Source: Tannerella forsythia (GTDB lineage Bacteria; Bacteroidota; Bacteroidia; Bacteroidales; Tannerellaceae). From it: a stretch of DNA of 64,000 nucleotides. Numbering within the stretch: position 1 is the stretch's first letter; each line of letters opens with the position of its first letter. The notes beneath the pieces are model-generated. The model was not told where the DNA came from, searched no databases, and saw only the letters and a program-made list of their open reading frames with translations. Below, piece by piece: positions 19,774 through 28,050 of the stretch. The stretch spans positions 62,001-126,000 of the forward strand of contig NZ_RQYN01000001.1 in NCBI RefSeq assembly GCF_003860135.1, in the 5' to 3' direction. Both the position numbers and the translations under genes were made by a program.

Positions 19774-22248
19774 ATGCGAAAAATAATTTGTGCGTCTGTT
19801 TGGTTGCTGTTCTTTTTGGGAGTGCGTGCTCAATCGTGGGTACGTGTGAACCAGATCGGCTATCTGCCTGACGATGTCAAGGTAGCTGTCTGGGTAAGCA
19901 AGGAGAAGAGGCCGATCGATTCGTTCGAGGTAGCCGATGCACAAACCGGTAAGAGGGTCTATCGGGGAGGGACGATCATAAATACGGGAAAGCAGCCGGC
20001 TTTCGAGTCGTCGGTACGGCTTCATTTTTCGGAATTTACGACGCCCGGCACCTATGTACTGCGTGCTGGTGGCAGCCAGTCCGTCCCGTTCCGGATCGGG
20101 TATGAGGTGTATGCCGGGGCGGCGGAGATTCCGCTCCGGTATATGCGTCAGCAGCGATGCGGATACAATCCTTGTCTGAAAGACTCATGCCATACGCATG
20201 GGGGCGTTTCGGTGGGTGACCCCGACGGAAAACGCGACGGTATCCCCTTCGACGTTTCCGGTGGCTGGCACGATGCCTCCGATTATCTCCAATACGTTAC
20301 CACATCGGCCCATGCCGTGTACCAGATGCTTTTCGCATATTCGCAACATCCCGAAGCATTTGGAGACCGGCATCAGGCCAATGGGGACGAGGGTGCCAAC
20401 GGCATCCCCGATATTCTGGACGAGGCCAGATGGGGACTTGACTGGTTGCTGAAGATGAATCCCGACTCGGTTACGTATTTTAACCAGTTGGCCGACGACC
20501 GCGACCATGCGGGTTTCACGCTTCCGGCCGCTCAACGTGTCGACTACGGTTGGGGGGCAGGCAAAGCGCGTCCGGTATATTTTTGCAGTTCGAAGCCGCA
20601 AGGATTGAAGAAGCATCGGAACCGGAGCACGGGACTCGCTTCGACGTTGGGAAAATATGCTTCATCGTTCGCTTTAGGCGCAAGCGTGTTGTCGGAATAT
20701 GACCCTGAGTTTTCCAAGCTGTTGTTCAAAAAGGCGGAGCAGGCTTATCGCAGGGGGGCGGCCTATCCCGGCGTATGCCAGACGGCGCCGTGCGGGGCGC
20801 CTTATTTCTACGAAGAGGACAACTGGGCCGACGATATGCAGCTGGCCGCAACCGGGATGTATGCGCTCTCCGGACAAAAAGAATATCTGAAACAGGCCGT
20901 TCAATACGGCCGGATGGAACCCGTAACGCCATGGATGGGAGCTGATTCGGCTCGTCATTATCAATGGTATCCGTTCGTGAATCTCGGCCATTACCGGCTG
21001 GCGGCACAAGGAGATGATCCGAAGGCGAAGCAGGAGTTTATCCGCAATCTCCGCAGTGGTTTGCAGCGGGTGAAAGAGCGGGCACAGGGCGATGCGTTTC
21101 TCAACGGCATCCCGTTTATCTGGTGCTCCAACAACCTCACGGTGGCCTTCATCACGCAGTGCCGGCTGTATCACGAACTGACGGGCGACGGAGCATTCCT
21201 CGAAATCGAAGCCGCAATGCGCGACTGGCTGTTCGGCTGCAACCCGTGGGGAAAGTGCATGATCGTGGGCTATCCGGCACATGGAGACACGCCGTCCGAT
21301 CCGCACTCGGCCTTGACCCATCTGCACGGAATGCCCGTTACCGGGGGGCTTGTCGATGGGCCTATCTATGCGTCGATATTCGGCAGCCTGATCGGGGTAC
21401 ATCTCTCGAAAGAAGACCGGTACGCGCCTTTTCAGTCGGATGTGGTCGTCTATCACGATGATTATGCCGACTATTCGACGAACGAGCCGACGATGGACGG
21501 AACGGCATCGCTCTGTTACTATCTGGGCTATCTGAGCGCTCAGGCACATCGGTGCGAGACGGTGGAGGGCGGAATCGTACGGGGTGACCGGACGGAGAAG
21601 AAGATCGCGCTTGTGTTTACCGGGCACGAGTATGCCGATGGCGCCGGTGTCATCCGTCGTGCCTTGAAAAAGCATCGAGCTCAGGCATCGTTCTTCCTGA
21701 CGGGCGATTTCTACCGGAAATATCCCGACGTAGCCCGCCGACTGCAAAACGAAGGACATTATTTGGCGCCCCATTCCGACAAGCATCTGCTCTATGCCGA
21801 CTGGCAACGGCGCGACTCGACGCTCGTTTCCCGCACCGTCTTCGAGCAAGACCTCGACGGCAACTATGCCGCGATGCAAGCGGCCGGATTGAAGATCGAA
21901 ACGCCTCGGTTCTTTATCCCTCCTTACGAGTGGTATAATCATAAGATAAGCCGCTGGGCTAAGGAGATGGATGTGCAGGTCGTAAATTTCACGCCCGGCA
22001 CACAGTCGAACGCCGATTACACGACGCCCGGGATGAAGCATTATCGTTCGTCCGAAGCGATTCATCGTTCCATCCTCTCGTATGAGGCGGAAAATGGACT
22101 GAACGGTTTTATCCTGCTTCTTCATATCGGCACCGACCCCAAGCGGACGGATAAATTTTACAACCGGTTGGATGATCTGATGCGCGGATTAATGCAAAAA
22201 AAGTATATTTTTGTACGCATCGATGAGTTATTGGCAAGGGACAAATAG
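19774..22248 (+). CDS. GH9 glycoside hydrolase fused to a NodB-like domain
   Basis: The start at 19774 (824 residues) gives a signal peptide ending GVRAQ. An Ig-like cellulase N-terminal domain (SWVRVNQIGYLPDD, about 19-105) precedes a GH9 (alpha/alpha)6 domain: GGWHDASDYLQYV carries the catalytic Asp pair and STNEPTMDGTASLCYYLGYL the acid Glu region. From about residue 605 a NodB/CE4-like domain follows, with PHSDKH (metal His pair) and FIPPYEWYN, but the usual TFDDG is VFTGHE here. GH9 enzymes cut beta-1,4-glucans and some release glucosamine. It probably acts in the periplasm or on the surface on the glycan imported by the SusCD pairs. Confidence 0.85.
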   Translation: MRKIICASVWLLFFLGVRAQSWVRVNQIGYLPDDVKVAVWVSKEKRPIDSFEVADAQTGKRVYRGGTIINTGKQPAFESSVRLHFSEFTTPGTYVLRAGGSQSVPFRIGYEVYAGAAEIPLRYMRQQRCGYNPCLKDSCHTHGGVSVGDPDGKRDGIPFDVSGGWHDASDYLQYVTTSAHAVYQMLFAYSQHPEAFGDRHQANGDEGANGIPDILDEARWGLDWLLKMNPDSVTYFNQLADDRDHAGFTLPAAQRVDYGWGAGKARPVYFCSSKPQGLKKHRNRSTGLASTLGKYASSFALGASVLSEYDPEFSKLLFKKAEQAYRRGAAYPGVCQTAPCGAPYFYEEDNWADDMQLAATGMYALSGQKEYLKQAVQYGRMEPVTPWMGADSARHYQWYPFVNLGHYRLAAQGDDPKAKQEFIRNLRSGLQRVKERAQGDAFLNGIPFIWCSNNLTVAFITQCRLYHELTGDGAFLEIEAAMRDWLFGCNPWGKCMIVGYPAHGDTPSDPHSALTHLHGMPVTGGLVDGPIYASIFGSLIGVHLSKEDRYAPFQSDVVVYHDDYADYSTNEPTMDGTASLCYYLGYLSAQAHRCETVEGGIVRGDRTEKKIALVFTGHEYADGAGVIRRALKKHRAQASFFLTGDFYRKYPDVARRLQNEGHYLAPHSDKHLLYADWQRRDSTLVSRTVFEQDLDGNYAAMQAAGLKIETPRFFIPPYEWYNHKISRWAKEMDVQVVNFTPGTQSNADYTTPGMKHYRSSEAIHRSILSYEAENGLNGFILLLHIGTDPKRTDKFYNRLDDLMRGLMQKKYIFVRIDELLARDK

Positions 22249-22395
22249 AAAGAATAAACGCGAATGAAATCATATCGAAAAAAATCAGGTAAAAACAAAA
22301 GCAATGATCTATCTCAAAGCCCCGGATAGCAGTCGTGTGTATTGCGCATGACGGCTGTCTGCGGGTTTGTTTTTTCATATCTTTTCCATAAGCGT

Positions 22396-22436
22396 CTTGC
22401 CCGGGCTTGCATTTGCAGGTTCCGGGCAAGTTTTTT
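22396..22436 (+). terminator. intrinsic terminator of the glycan utilisation locus
   Basis: CTTGCCCGG (22396-22404) and CCGGGCAAG (22422-22430) form a perfect 9-bp GC-rich stem with a 17-nt loop, followed at once by TTTTTT. It lies about 150 bp after the GH9-NodB stop. Confidence 0.8.
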
Positions 22437-22528
22437 GAGAATGCTCTTATTCAACTTATTCATACGGATAGTAAAGGGCAGTGATACCGATCAAATCGGA
22501 ATACGACCTTGCGTTCGGAATTTTACCT

Positions 22529-22536
22529 TACCTTTG
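22529..22536 (+). promoter_or_regulatory. -7 element of dgkA
   Basis: TACCTTTG ends only 4 bp before the ATG at 22541, so the transcript would be leaderless or nearly so. No good -33 box is seen. Confidence 0.5.
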
Positions 22537-22540
22537 AACC

Positions 22541-22927
22541 ATGATTAAAGAGAAGAAAAAAATTTCTATCCGGCGTTTATTCCGGAGTTTCAGCTATGCG
22601 TTACGAGGCGTTCGTCAGGTAATTTATGCAGAGCAAAACGCACGAGTACACACCTCGGTACTCGTATGCGTAGTTGCGGCAGGGATTTATTTCCGGCTAT
22701 CGTCGACGGAATGGATCGCTGTTGCCCTTGCTGCCGGTGGAGTCTTTGCAGGAGAGACGTTCAACACGGCTATCGAAGAATTATCGGATGCCGTATCCCC
22801 GCAATATGATGAACGTATCAAACGAGTAAAAGATTTTTCGGCCGGAGCCGTACTGATCATGGCGATCACAGCGGCGATCATCGGTTTGGTGATTTTTATC
22901 CCTAAAATCGCCGAGTGCTGTTACTAA
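22541..22927 (+). CDS. dgkA: diacylglycerol/undecaprenol kinase family protein
   Basis: 128 residues. RSFSYALRGVRQVIYAEQNARVH at the N-terminus and GVFAGETFNTAIEELSDAV are the conserved cytoplasmic and active-site stretches of the small trimeric membrane kinases (DgkA/UdpK family), with three hydrophobic spans (about 35-52, 57-75, 100-122). It phosphorylates diacylglycerol or undecaprenol in the inner membrane. Sequence alone does not decide between the two lipids. Its last codons and stop form the degenerate first half-site of a 23-bp palindrome array. Confidence 0.9.
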   Translation: MIKEKKKISIRRLFRSFSYALRGVRQVIYAEQNARVHTSVLVCVVAAGIYFRLSSTEWIAVALAAGGVFAGETFNTAIEELSDAVSPQYDERIKRVKDFSAGAVLIMAITAAIIGLVIFIPKIAECCY

Positions 22928-22934
22928 GACCTCA

Positions 22935-23088
22935 TTAGTACTGTTACTAATACACCATTAGTACCGTTACTAATACACCGTTAGTAGTAGTACTAATACA
23001 CCGTTAGTACCATTACTAATACACTGTTAGTAGTAGTACTAATACATCGTTAGTAGGAGTACTAACCCTCTATTAGTAATAGCACGAA
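22935..23088. repeat. array of seven palindromes at 23-bp period
   Basis: TTAGTA-N4-TACTAA occurs at 22935, 22958, 22981, 23004, 23027 and 23050, with a degenerate seventh copy at 23073 and a half-copy (N10-TACTAA) at 22912 that overlaps the dgkA stop. The period is exactly 23 bp; linkers are near TACACCG. The four central bases alternate between pyrimidine-rich types (CTGT, CCGT, CCAT) and purine-rich types (GTAG, GGAG). The 11-mer CGAGTGCTGTT flanks the array at 22912-22922 and 23140-23150. Confidence 0.9.
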
Positions 23089-23165
23089 TGGTTCGTCTCC
23101 CCAGAGCGGGAGATTAAATGATGAGTACCCCGATTTTATCGAGTGCTGTTTTTTTGTTTTATCCT

Positions 23166-23173
23166 TATCTTTG
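23166..23173 (+). promoter_or_regulatory. -7 element of tcdA
   Basis: TATCTTTG matches the -7 consensus 27 bp before the ATG at 23200. It lies downstream of the palindrome array, so the array (78-231 bp upstream) could act as a regulatory region for this gene. Confidence 0.5.
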
Positions 23174-23199
23174 CGCCGGGTTATTGGGAGCATGTAGAT

Positions 23200-23955
23200 A
23201 TGTCAGGAAAAGCGAATTTTGAACGTACCGAATTATTGATCGGCGGGGATGCGATGCGGCGCATGAACGCCGCACGAGTGATCTTGCTGGGAGTTGGAGG
23301 AGTAGGCAGTTGGTGTGCCGAAAGTCTGATACGCAGCGGCATTCGTCACTTGACCCTTGTCGATTCCGACTGCGTAAGCGAAACGAATATCAACCGTCAA
23401 CTTCCGGCCACGACGCTTACCGTAGGGGAAGCTAAAGTGAACGTACTGAAAAAACGTCTTCTGGAGATCAATCCGGAGGCAGAAATTACAGCGATTCAAG
23501 AGATGTATAATGCTGACACATCCGCCTCTTTTCATCTCGACTCCTACGATTACATCCTCGACGCCATTGACAGTTTAGAAGAAAAAACTCACTTGATACG
23601 GACAGCGACACACACCGATGCCGTATTCTTCTCCAGTATGGGCGCAGCCTTAAAGATGGATCCGTCGCGTATCCGTACGGCGGAGTTTTGGAAAGTACAA
23701 GGGTGCCCATTGGCTGCGGCTTTGCGCCGGAAATTGAAGAAAGGTCAATGGCCCGGAAAGAAATTCGTCTGTGTCTTTAGCGACGAAGTACTCGAGAACC
23801 GAGGCACTCTTCCCGACGCGGCCATACCCTTGTCGGGATGGGATGCTCGAAAAGCGCGTATCAACGGTACTTTGGCACATATTACAGCAATTTTCGGATT
23901 TACCTTATCCGGACTCGTTATCAGCGATATATACGCCTCTGTCCATACGAGGTAG
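23200..23955 (+). CDS. tcdA: tRNA threonylcarbamoyladenosine dehydratase (ThiF/E1-like)
   Basis: 251 residues from the start at 23200 (MSGKANFERTELLIGGDAM), chosen because the -7 box lies before it. LLGVGGVGSWCAESLIRSG is the ATP-binding Rossmann loop, LVDSDCVSETNINRQLPA the adenylation region, and DAIDSLEEKTHL the usual follow-on of TcdA/CsdL. The enzyme cyclises t6A to ct6A at position 37 of ANN-decoding tRNAs, in the cytoplasm. The length is normal. It is monocistronic on the available evidence. Confidence 0.88.
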   Translation: MSGKANFERTELLIGGDAMRRMNAARVILLGVGGVGSWCAESLIRSGIRHLTLVDSDCVSETNINRQLPATTLTVGEAKVNVLKKRLLEINPEAEITAIQEMYNADTSASFHLDSYDYILDAIDSLEEKTHLIRTATHTDAVFFSSMGAALKMDPSRIRTAEFWKVQGCPLAAALRRKLKKGQWPGKKFVCVFSDEVLENRGTLPDAAIPLSGWDARKARINGTLAHITAIFGFTLSGLVISDIYASVHTR

Positions 23956-23999
23956 TATTTGCTCCGTTGTTTCTCTCATGCGACGAATAACGGTTCTTC

Positions 24000-24029
24000 T
24001 TGGCATTTTTTCATTCTTTTGTATCTTTG
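24000..24029 (+). promoter_or_regulatory. promoter of the mscS-like gene
   Basis: TTG (24000-24002), 19 bp, TATCTTTG (24022-24029), with a leader of about 75 nt before the ATG at 24110. Confidence 0.6.
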
Positions 24030-24109
24030 TAGACAACGGGAATGATATGATAAACAGATTACATTCCTCAACAATAAAATTTTACATATCATAAAAATAA
24101 GACGCAATT

Positions 24110-25210
24110 ATGTTGGATAAACTTTACTATGGGAACTCAGTGCAGGACTGGGGAATATCTTTGCTTATTATTATAGGAGCCATTCTTATTAATAAGCTCA
24201 TTGCTTTGATTATTAAGAAAATCATCCGAAAAGTTACGGCTAAGAGTCGTACACGTCTGGACGATATCCTGATCACCGCCTTCGAAAAACCCGTTTACAT
24301 GGGCATCATATTGTTTGCGATATGGGTATCTCTTGACCGTCTGACATTGAGTGAGACCTTTCATGAGACCCTCAAAAATATATACGAAATACTAATTACC
24401 TTAAATGTAACCTGGTTCTTTGCCCGGCTTTTTACGGGATTGCTCGAAAATAATCTGGCAGGCAAGGACGATGAACAACAGAAAAGTCCGTTTAACATCG
24501 ACCGCAAACTTTTTCCTATCATCAGACGCGGGATACTTATTCTTGTATGGGTGATCGGTGGAGTAATCGCACTTCACAACATTGGAGTAACTGTTACGAC
24601 TCTGATCGGAACGTTAGGGATTGGAGGGATTGCTTTTGCATTAGCGGCACAAGATACGATCAAAAACATCTTCGGCGGAATCACCATCTTTACGGATAGA
24701 ACTTTCCAAATCGGCGATGTGATCAGCTTCGACGTGATGGAAGGTACAGTCGTCGACATCGGACTAAGAAGCACACGCCTTGAGACGTATGACAAGCGGA
24801 TCGTCATCATCCCGAACTATAAACTGATCGATGCCTTGATCACGAATATTTCTTCCGAACCGGCGCGACGTATTGTCATGGAGATCGGACTGACGTATGA
24901 TACTACGCCTGAGAAGATGCAGGAAGCCGTTAAGATTTTACGAAAGATTCCTCATAAGGTAGCAGATGTGGAAGAGAATGATCTAAATGTGGCTTTCGCG
25001 AATTTTGCAGATTCATCGCTCGTGATCCGTTTCGTTTATTTCATTCGCAAAGGTGGCGATATTTTCGGGACACGCTCTGCCGTCAATTTCGAAATTCTCC
25101 GTTCTTTTAACAAGGCCGGTCTCAACTTCGCCTTCCCGTCCAGAACGATTTATATCGAAAATCATACGGAAGCGTCCGAGGTCGAAACGTTAATCAACGA
25201 ACAACGTTAA
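24110..25210 (+). CDS. MscS-family mechanosensitive ion channel
   Basis: 366 residues. Hydrophobic spans lie at about 12-37, 62-84, 95-113 and 135-165. The pore helix region reads GIGGIAFALAAQDTIKNIFG and leads into FQIGDVISFDVMEGTVVDIG, the conserved MscS beta domain with RSTRLETYDKRIVIIPN. These inner-membrane channels open under hypo-osmotic tension and release solutes. The paralogue group is not clear. The gene stands alone between tcdA and dps and ends at a strong two-way terminator. Confidence 0.9.
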   Translation: MLDKLYYGNSVQDWGISLLIIIGAILINKLIALIIKKIIRKVTAKSRTRLDDILITAFEKPVYMGIILFAIWVSLDRLTLSETFHETLKNIYEILITLNVTWFFARLFTGLLENNLAGKDDEQQKSPFNIDRKLFPIIRRGILILVWVIGGVIALHNIGVTVTTLIGTLGIGGIAFALAAQDTIKNIFGGITIFTDRTFQIGDVISFDVMEGTVVDIGLRSTRLETYDKRIVIIPNYKLIDALITNISSEPARRIVMEIGLTYDTTPEKMQEAVKILRKIPHKVADVEENDLNVAFANFADSSLVIRFVYFIRKGGDIFGTRSAVNFEILRSFNKAGLNFAFPSRTIYIENHTEASEVETLINEQR

Positions 25211-25223
25211 GGCTGCAAAAGAG

Positions 25224-25264
25224 AAGAAGGTGTGTCATAACGAAATGTTTCGACACACCTTCTT
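25224..25264. terminator. bidirectional terminator between mscS-like gene and dps
   Basis: AAGAAGGTGTGTC (25224-25236) and GACACACCTTCTT (25252-25264) form a perfect 13-bp stem. It lies between convergent genes and can serve both. Confidence 0.8.
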
Positions 25265-25288
25265 TATACTATCAGTAAGCGATCTACA

Positions 25289-25765
25289 TTACGCCATATA
25301 GGTCGTCAGCTTCCACAAGTGAGTCTCAATGGCAGCAAGATGCTTACCGGCCATTGCAACCGTACCGAAATCGCCGGCCTCGGTAGCCAACTTAACGAGG
25401 TTCCGGTATTTATCGCGCAAGATGTTCTTCGATTCGATCACTTGGTTGACTCCTTTTTCCCAATCCGATACATGATGCGTTTCTTTAATATCCGATTGTT
25501 TCAGATACTCCGAGAAGCGGTTTTCAGGATGCCCGCCCAGCATGGCGATGCGCTCAGCCACTTGATCGATGGCCGCTGCTTCTTCATTGTAATATTCTTC
25601 ATACAGCTCATGCAGTTCGAAGAACTTATCACCTACGATATCCCAATGCAATCCTCTCAGATTCGCATAATACACCTGACGGTTGGCGAGCACATCGCTC
25701 AAACCGTTAATAATTGATTCTACGGAACTGTTTACTTCCTTACCCGTCTTTTTCTTCGCGTTCAT
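25289..25765 (-). CDS. dps: Dps-type DNA-binding ferritin
   Basis: 158 residues from the start at 25765 (MNAKKKTGKEVN); longer in-frame starts would lie in the promoter. NLRGLHWDIVGDKFFELHEL and EEYYNEEAAAIDQVAERI carry the His, Asp and Glu residues of the inter-subunit ferroxidase site. Dps forms a 12-mer that oxidises and stores iron and shields DNA under peroxide stress. It is divergent from oxyR, with overlapping promoters, which matches known OxyR control of dps in Bacteroidales. Confidence 0.92.
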   Translation of the reverse strand: MNAKKKTGKEVNSSVESIINGLSDVLANRQVYYANLRGLHWDIVGDKFFELHELYEEYYNEEAAAIDQVAERIAMLGGHPENRFSEYLKQSDIKETHHVSDWEKGVNQVIESKNILRDKYRNLVKLATEAGDFGTVAMAGKHLAAIETHLWKLTTYMA

Positions 25766-25816
25766 AATTCTATTTATTTTTATTGGTTTAGTAATAATCT
25801 TATTTCTTTTTGCATG

Positions 25817-25883
25817 CAAAGATACAGTTATAAATTCCACTTGTCAAATTGATAATTTCTATCTTTGCATCAATTTTATCAAT
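25817..25883. promoter_or_regulatory. divergent dps/oxyR promoters with inverted repeat
   Basis: For dps (minus) TTTG (25845-25848), 20 bp, TATCTTTG (25817-25824) is a complete promoter. For oxyR (plus) TATCTTTG lies at 25860-25867 with a weak TTG at 25841. An inverted repeat ATTGATAA (25848-25855) / TTATCAAT (25876-25883) brackets the oxyR -7 box and touches the dps -33 box. That position would suit one bound OxyR acting on both genes (inference). Confidence 0.6.
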
Positions 25884-25896
25884 AAATGGGACAGAT

Positions 25897-26841
25897 ATGA
25901 CGATTCAGCAATTAGAATATATCATCGCCGTCGATAATTACCGGCATTTTGCCAAAGCCGCAGAAGCTTGTCGAGTGACGCAGCCGACTTTGAGTATGAT
26001 GATTCAGAAGCTGGAAGATGAGCTGGAGGTCAAGATCTTCGACCGAATGACACAGCCTGTCCGCCCCACAGAAATCGGGAAGCAAATCATCCGTCAGGCA
26101 CGTGTGTCGATCTATCAATTCAAGCAAATTAAAGAGCTTGTAAACAACGAAAAAGATATTATAAAAGGAAATTTTAAGGTCGGTATCATTCCTACCATTG
26201 CCTCCTATCTGGTTCCGGAATTACTAAAAATCGTTCGTGAGTCGGAAAGCGAAATCAACCTCATCATGGAAGAAGTTTCTACATCGGAAATGATCGAAAA
26301 TATCCTGTGTGGCCGTATAGACGGCGGGCTTGCTGTCAGTCCGTTAAATAATCCTTTGCTGATCGAAACCCCGATCTATTACGAAAAATTCTACGCCTAT
26401 GTATCGCCGGACGAAGAACTCTTTCGAAACAGAGAAATCGATCTAAAAAACATCGATATCCAGAAAGTGTGGCTTCTTAATAATATTCATTGTTTGCGTG
26501 GACAAGCCGAAACACTCTGTAAAAGAAAAAAAGAGCACGAACCGTTCCCAACCGTCAGTTATGAGTCGGGAAGTTTAGACACCTTGATGAATATTGTAGA
26601 TTATAATGGTGGGCTGACGATTGTTCCCGAGATGACGGCCATGGGCCTTCCGGAAGAGAAGCAGGGCAACCTCCGCAAAATCAAAGGAGACACTTCCGTA
26701 AGGGAAATCAGTCTGATCGTCAGTCGTAGTTTCGTGCGCCAGAAGATGGCCAAGGCAATCATAGACATGGTCAAGAAATCGGTACCGCAGTCGATGCAAA
26801 ACCCCGAACTCAGCCGTCATATCATTCAGGTCAACTACTGA
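25897..26841 (+). CDS. oxyR: OxyR-type LysR family peroxide sensor
   Basis: 314 residues from the start at 25897 (MTIQQLEYIIAVDNYRHF). The LysR winged helix-turn-helix is at residues 1-60 (FAKAAEACRVTQPTLSMMIQ). In the effector domain the pair of cysteines expected of OxyR can be seen in NNIHCLRGQAETLCKRKK near residues 199 and 208, which form the redox disulphide in known OxyR proteins. It activates peroxide defence genes; the divergent dps gene is the obvious target here. Confidence 0.9.
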   Translation: MTIQQLEYIIAVDNYRHFAKAAEACRVTQPTLSMMIQKLEDELEVKIFDRMTQPVRPTEIGKQIIRQARVSIYQFKQIKELVNNEKDIIKGNFKVGIIPTIASYLVPELLKIVRESESEINLIMEEVSTSEMIENILCGRIDGGLAVSPLNNPLLIETPIYYEKFYAYVSPDEELFRNREIDLKNIDIQKVWLLNNIHCLRGQAETLCKRKKEHEPFPTVSYESGSLDTLMNIVDYNGGLTIVPEMTAMGLPEEKQGNLRKIKGDTSVREISLIVSRSFVRQKMAKAIIDMVKKSVPQSMQNPELSRHIIQVNY

Positions 26842-27109
26842 CACTCAAAAGAGACAATACGGAACTCAATGCCCAATCCTCCTCCATGTGATCGGAGCAA
26901 CAGGCGGACATTCCGGTAAAACCGTCCCCCCGATTCATCCGACAAGATCAAACGCTAAAAACAAACAGCCTTGATAAGCCACATCCGAACATGCCTCTCT
27001 TCTATCCACAAAAAATAATCGAAGACAGGAAAGAATATCCGCATATAGAATTATCAAAATAAAAAAAAACAGTATATTTGTCCGCTTAATTTTTTAAACA
27101 CAATAAAGT

Positions 27110-27271
27110 ATGAAGAAGTATAGATGCATCGTATGTGACTACATTTACGATCCGGTAGAAGGAGATCCGGACGGCGGTATTGATCCGGGAACAGCGTTCG
27201 AAGATATTCCGGACGATTGGGTTTGCCCTTTGTGTGGCGTTGGTAAAGAAGATTTTGAACCGGTCGAATAA
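27110..27271 (+). CDS. rubredoxin
   Basis: 53 residues. Two CxxC pairs (CIVC at residues 6-9 and CPLC at 39-42) bind one iron, and [16 protein letters not shown] and DDWVCPLCG are the rubredoxin signature. It is a cytoplasmic one-electron carrier, in anaerobes mainly feeding oxygen- and peroxide-reducing enzymes; the nearby dps and oxyR genes fit that role. TATATTTG at 27073-27080 is a probable -7 element 29 bp before the ATG. The 268 bp between oxyR and this gene hold no other recognisable feature. Confidence 0.95.
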   Translation: MKKYRCIVCDYIYDPVEGDPDGGIDPGTAFEDIPDDWVCPLCGVGKEDFEPVE

Positions 27272-27311
27272 AACCCGGCCAGCACAAGTTCAAAGGATAA
27301 AATCAATGGTA

Positions 27312-27365
27312 AAATCAGGATGAGGATGATATCCGTCATTACGTATGGAACTCCCATCCTGATTT
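27312..27365. terminator. long-loop inverted repeat after rubredoxin (terminator candidate)
   Basis: AAATCAGGATG (27312-27322) and CATCCTGATTT (27355-27365) are a perfect 11-bp inverted repeat with a 32-nt loop, between convergent genes. A pyrimidine-rich stretch follows on the plus strand, but there is no clean T run. Confidence 0.45.
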
Positions 27366-27483
27366 CCTTTCTTTCTACGACTCCCCTGTCTTCCTGATAC
27401 GCTTAAGGTATCACATTGCTTCTACAAAAACAAGCCTTTATCAATCAGGAATACTCCTGTTTGAATCGTGAAATTTTAACACC

Positions 27484-27951
27484 TCAGGAGCGTTCCTGAA
27501 GTTTCTCACCGACAAGACGAGCCGCTGTGGCGACATATTCGGCACATGGACGCTTGCGGATCGACGCAGAAGTATCGGACGACGATGTGGTGACGTCCTT
27601 TTCATCTTCTTTGACAAGCAATTCGCGGCATATAATCGATCCGTTTACTTTACGAAACGCCCCGGCCAGTTCCTGAACGAGTGCATAGTTCTTCATCTTG
27701 GCTTCTTTATCCGACGGATCGGCTGCCGGTTCCATAAGTCCCGCGATGATGGCCATACCGCTTACCGTACCACACACCTCACGCATCTTTCCTACTCCTC
27801 CGCCCAGCGGCGCGGAGATTTTCGCCGCAAGCTGAGGTTCCATCCCAAACACATCGGCATAGGCTAACAGTACGGACTGCGCACAATTGTAGCCTTCCGA
27901 GAATAAACGACGTGCTTTTTGTACACGTTCCTCGACATTGATTGGTTCCAT
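27484..27951 (-). CDS. C_GCAxxG_C_C family redox protein
   Basis: 155 residues from the start at 27951 (MEPINVEERVQKARRLF). EGYNCAQSVLLAYAD, the glycine-rich PLGGGVGKMREVCGTVSG and two later Cys (IICREL, KRPCAEY) fit the family named after its cysteine pattern, found in anaerobes as a small helical protein of unknown redox function. The stretch DEKDVTTSSSDTSAS is probably a disordered linker. TATCTTTG on the minus strand (27996-28003), with TTG 18 bp further up, is a likely promoter. It is the first ordinary gene left of the IS30 remnant, whose left end starts 99 bp upstream. Confidence 0.8.
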   Translation of the reverse strand: MEPINVEERVQKARRLFSEGYNCAQSVLLAYADVFGMEPQLAAKISAPLGGGVGKMREVCGTVSGMAIIAGLMEPAADPSDKEAKMKNYALVQELAGAFRKVNGSIICRELLVKEDEKDVTTSSSDTSASIRKRPCAEYVATAARLVGEKLQERS

Positions 27952-28050
27952 ATTTTTTTCTTTTACAACAACACGCAAGTGAACTATATACTTGACAAAG
28001 ATACAAAATATGATTCGTTCGCAATTTTTTAATTGTAAAATGATGACAAA

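Noticed and set aside
20674-22125. 483-codon frame opposite the GH9-NodB gene
   Set aside because: Arg- and Ile-rich shadow of a clear enzyme gene on the other strand.
22935-23088. CRISPR array reading of the 23-bp repeats
   Set aside because: There are no unique spacers; linkers of about 7 bp are themselves repeated, and no cas genes are nearby.
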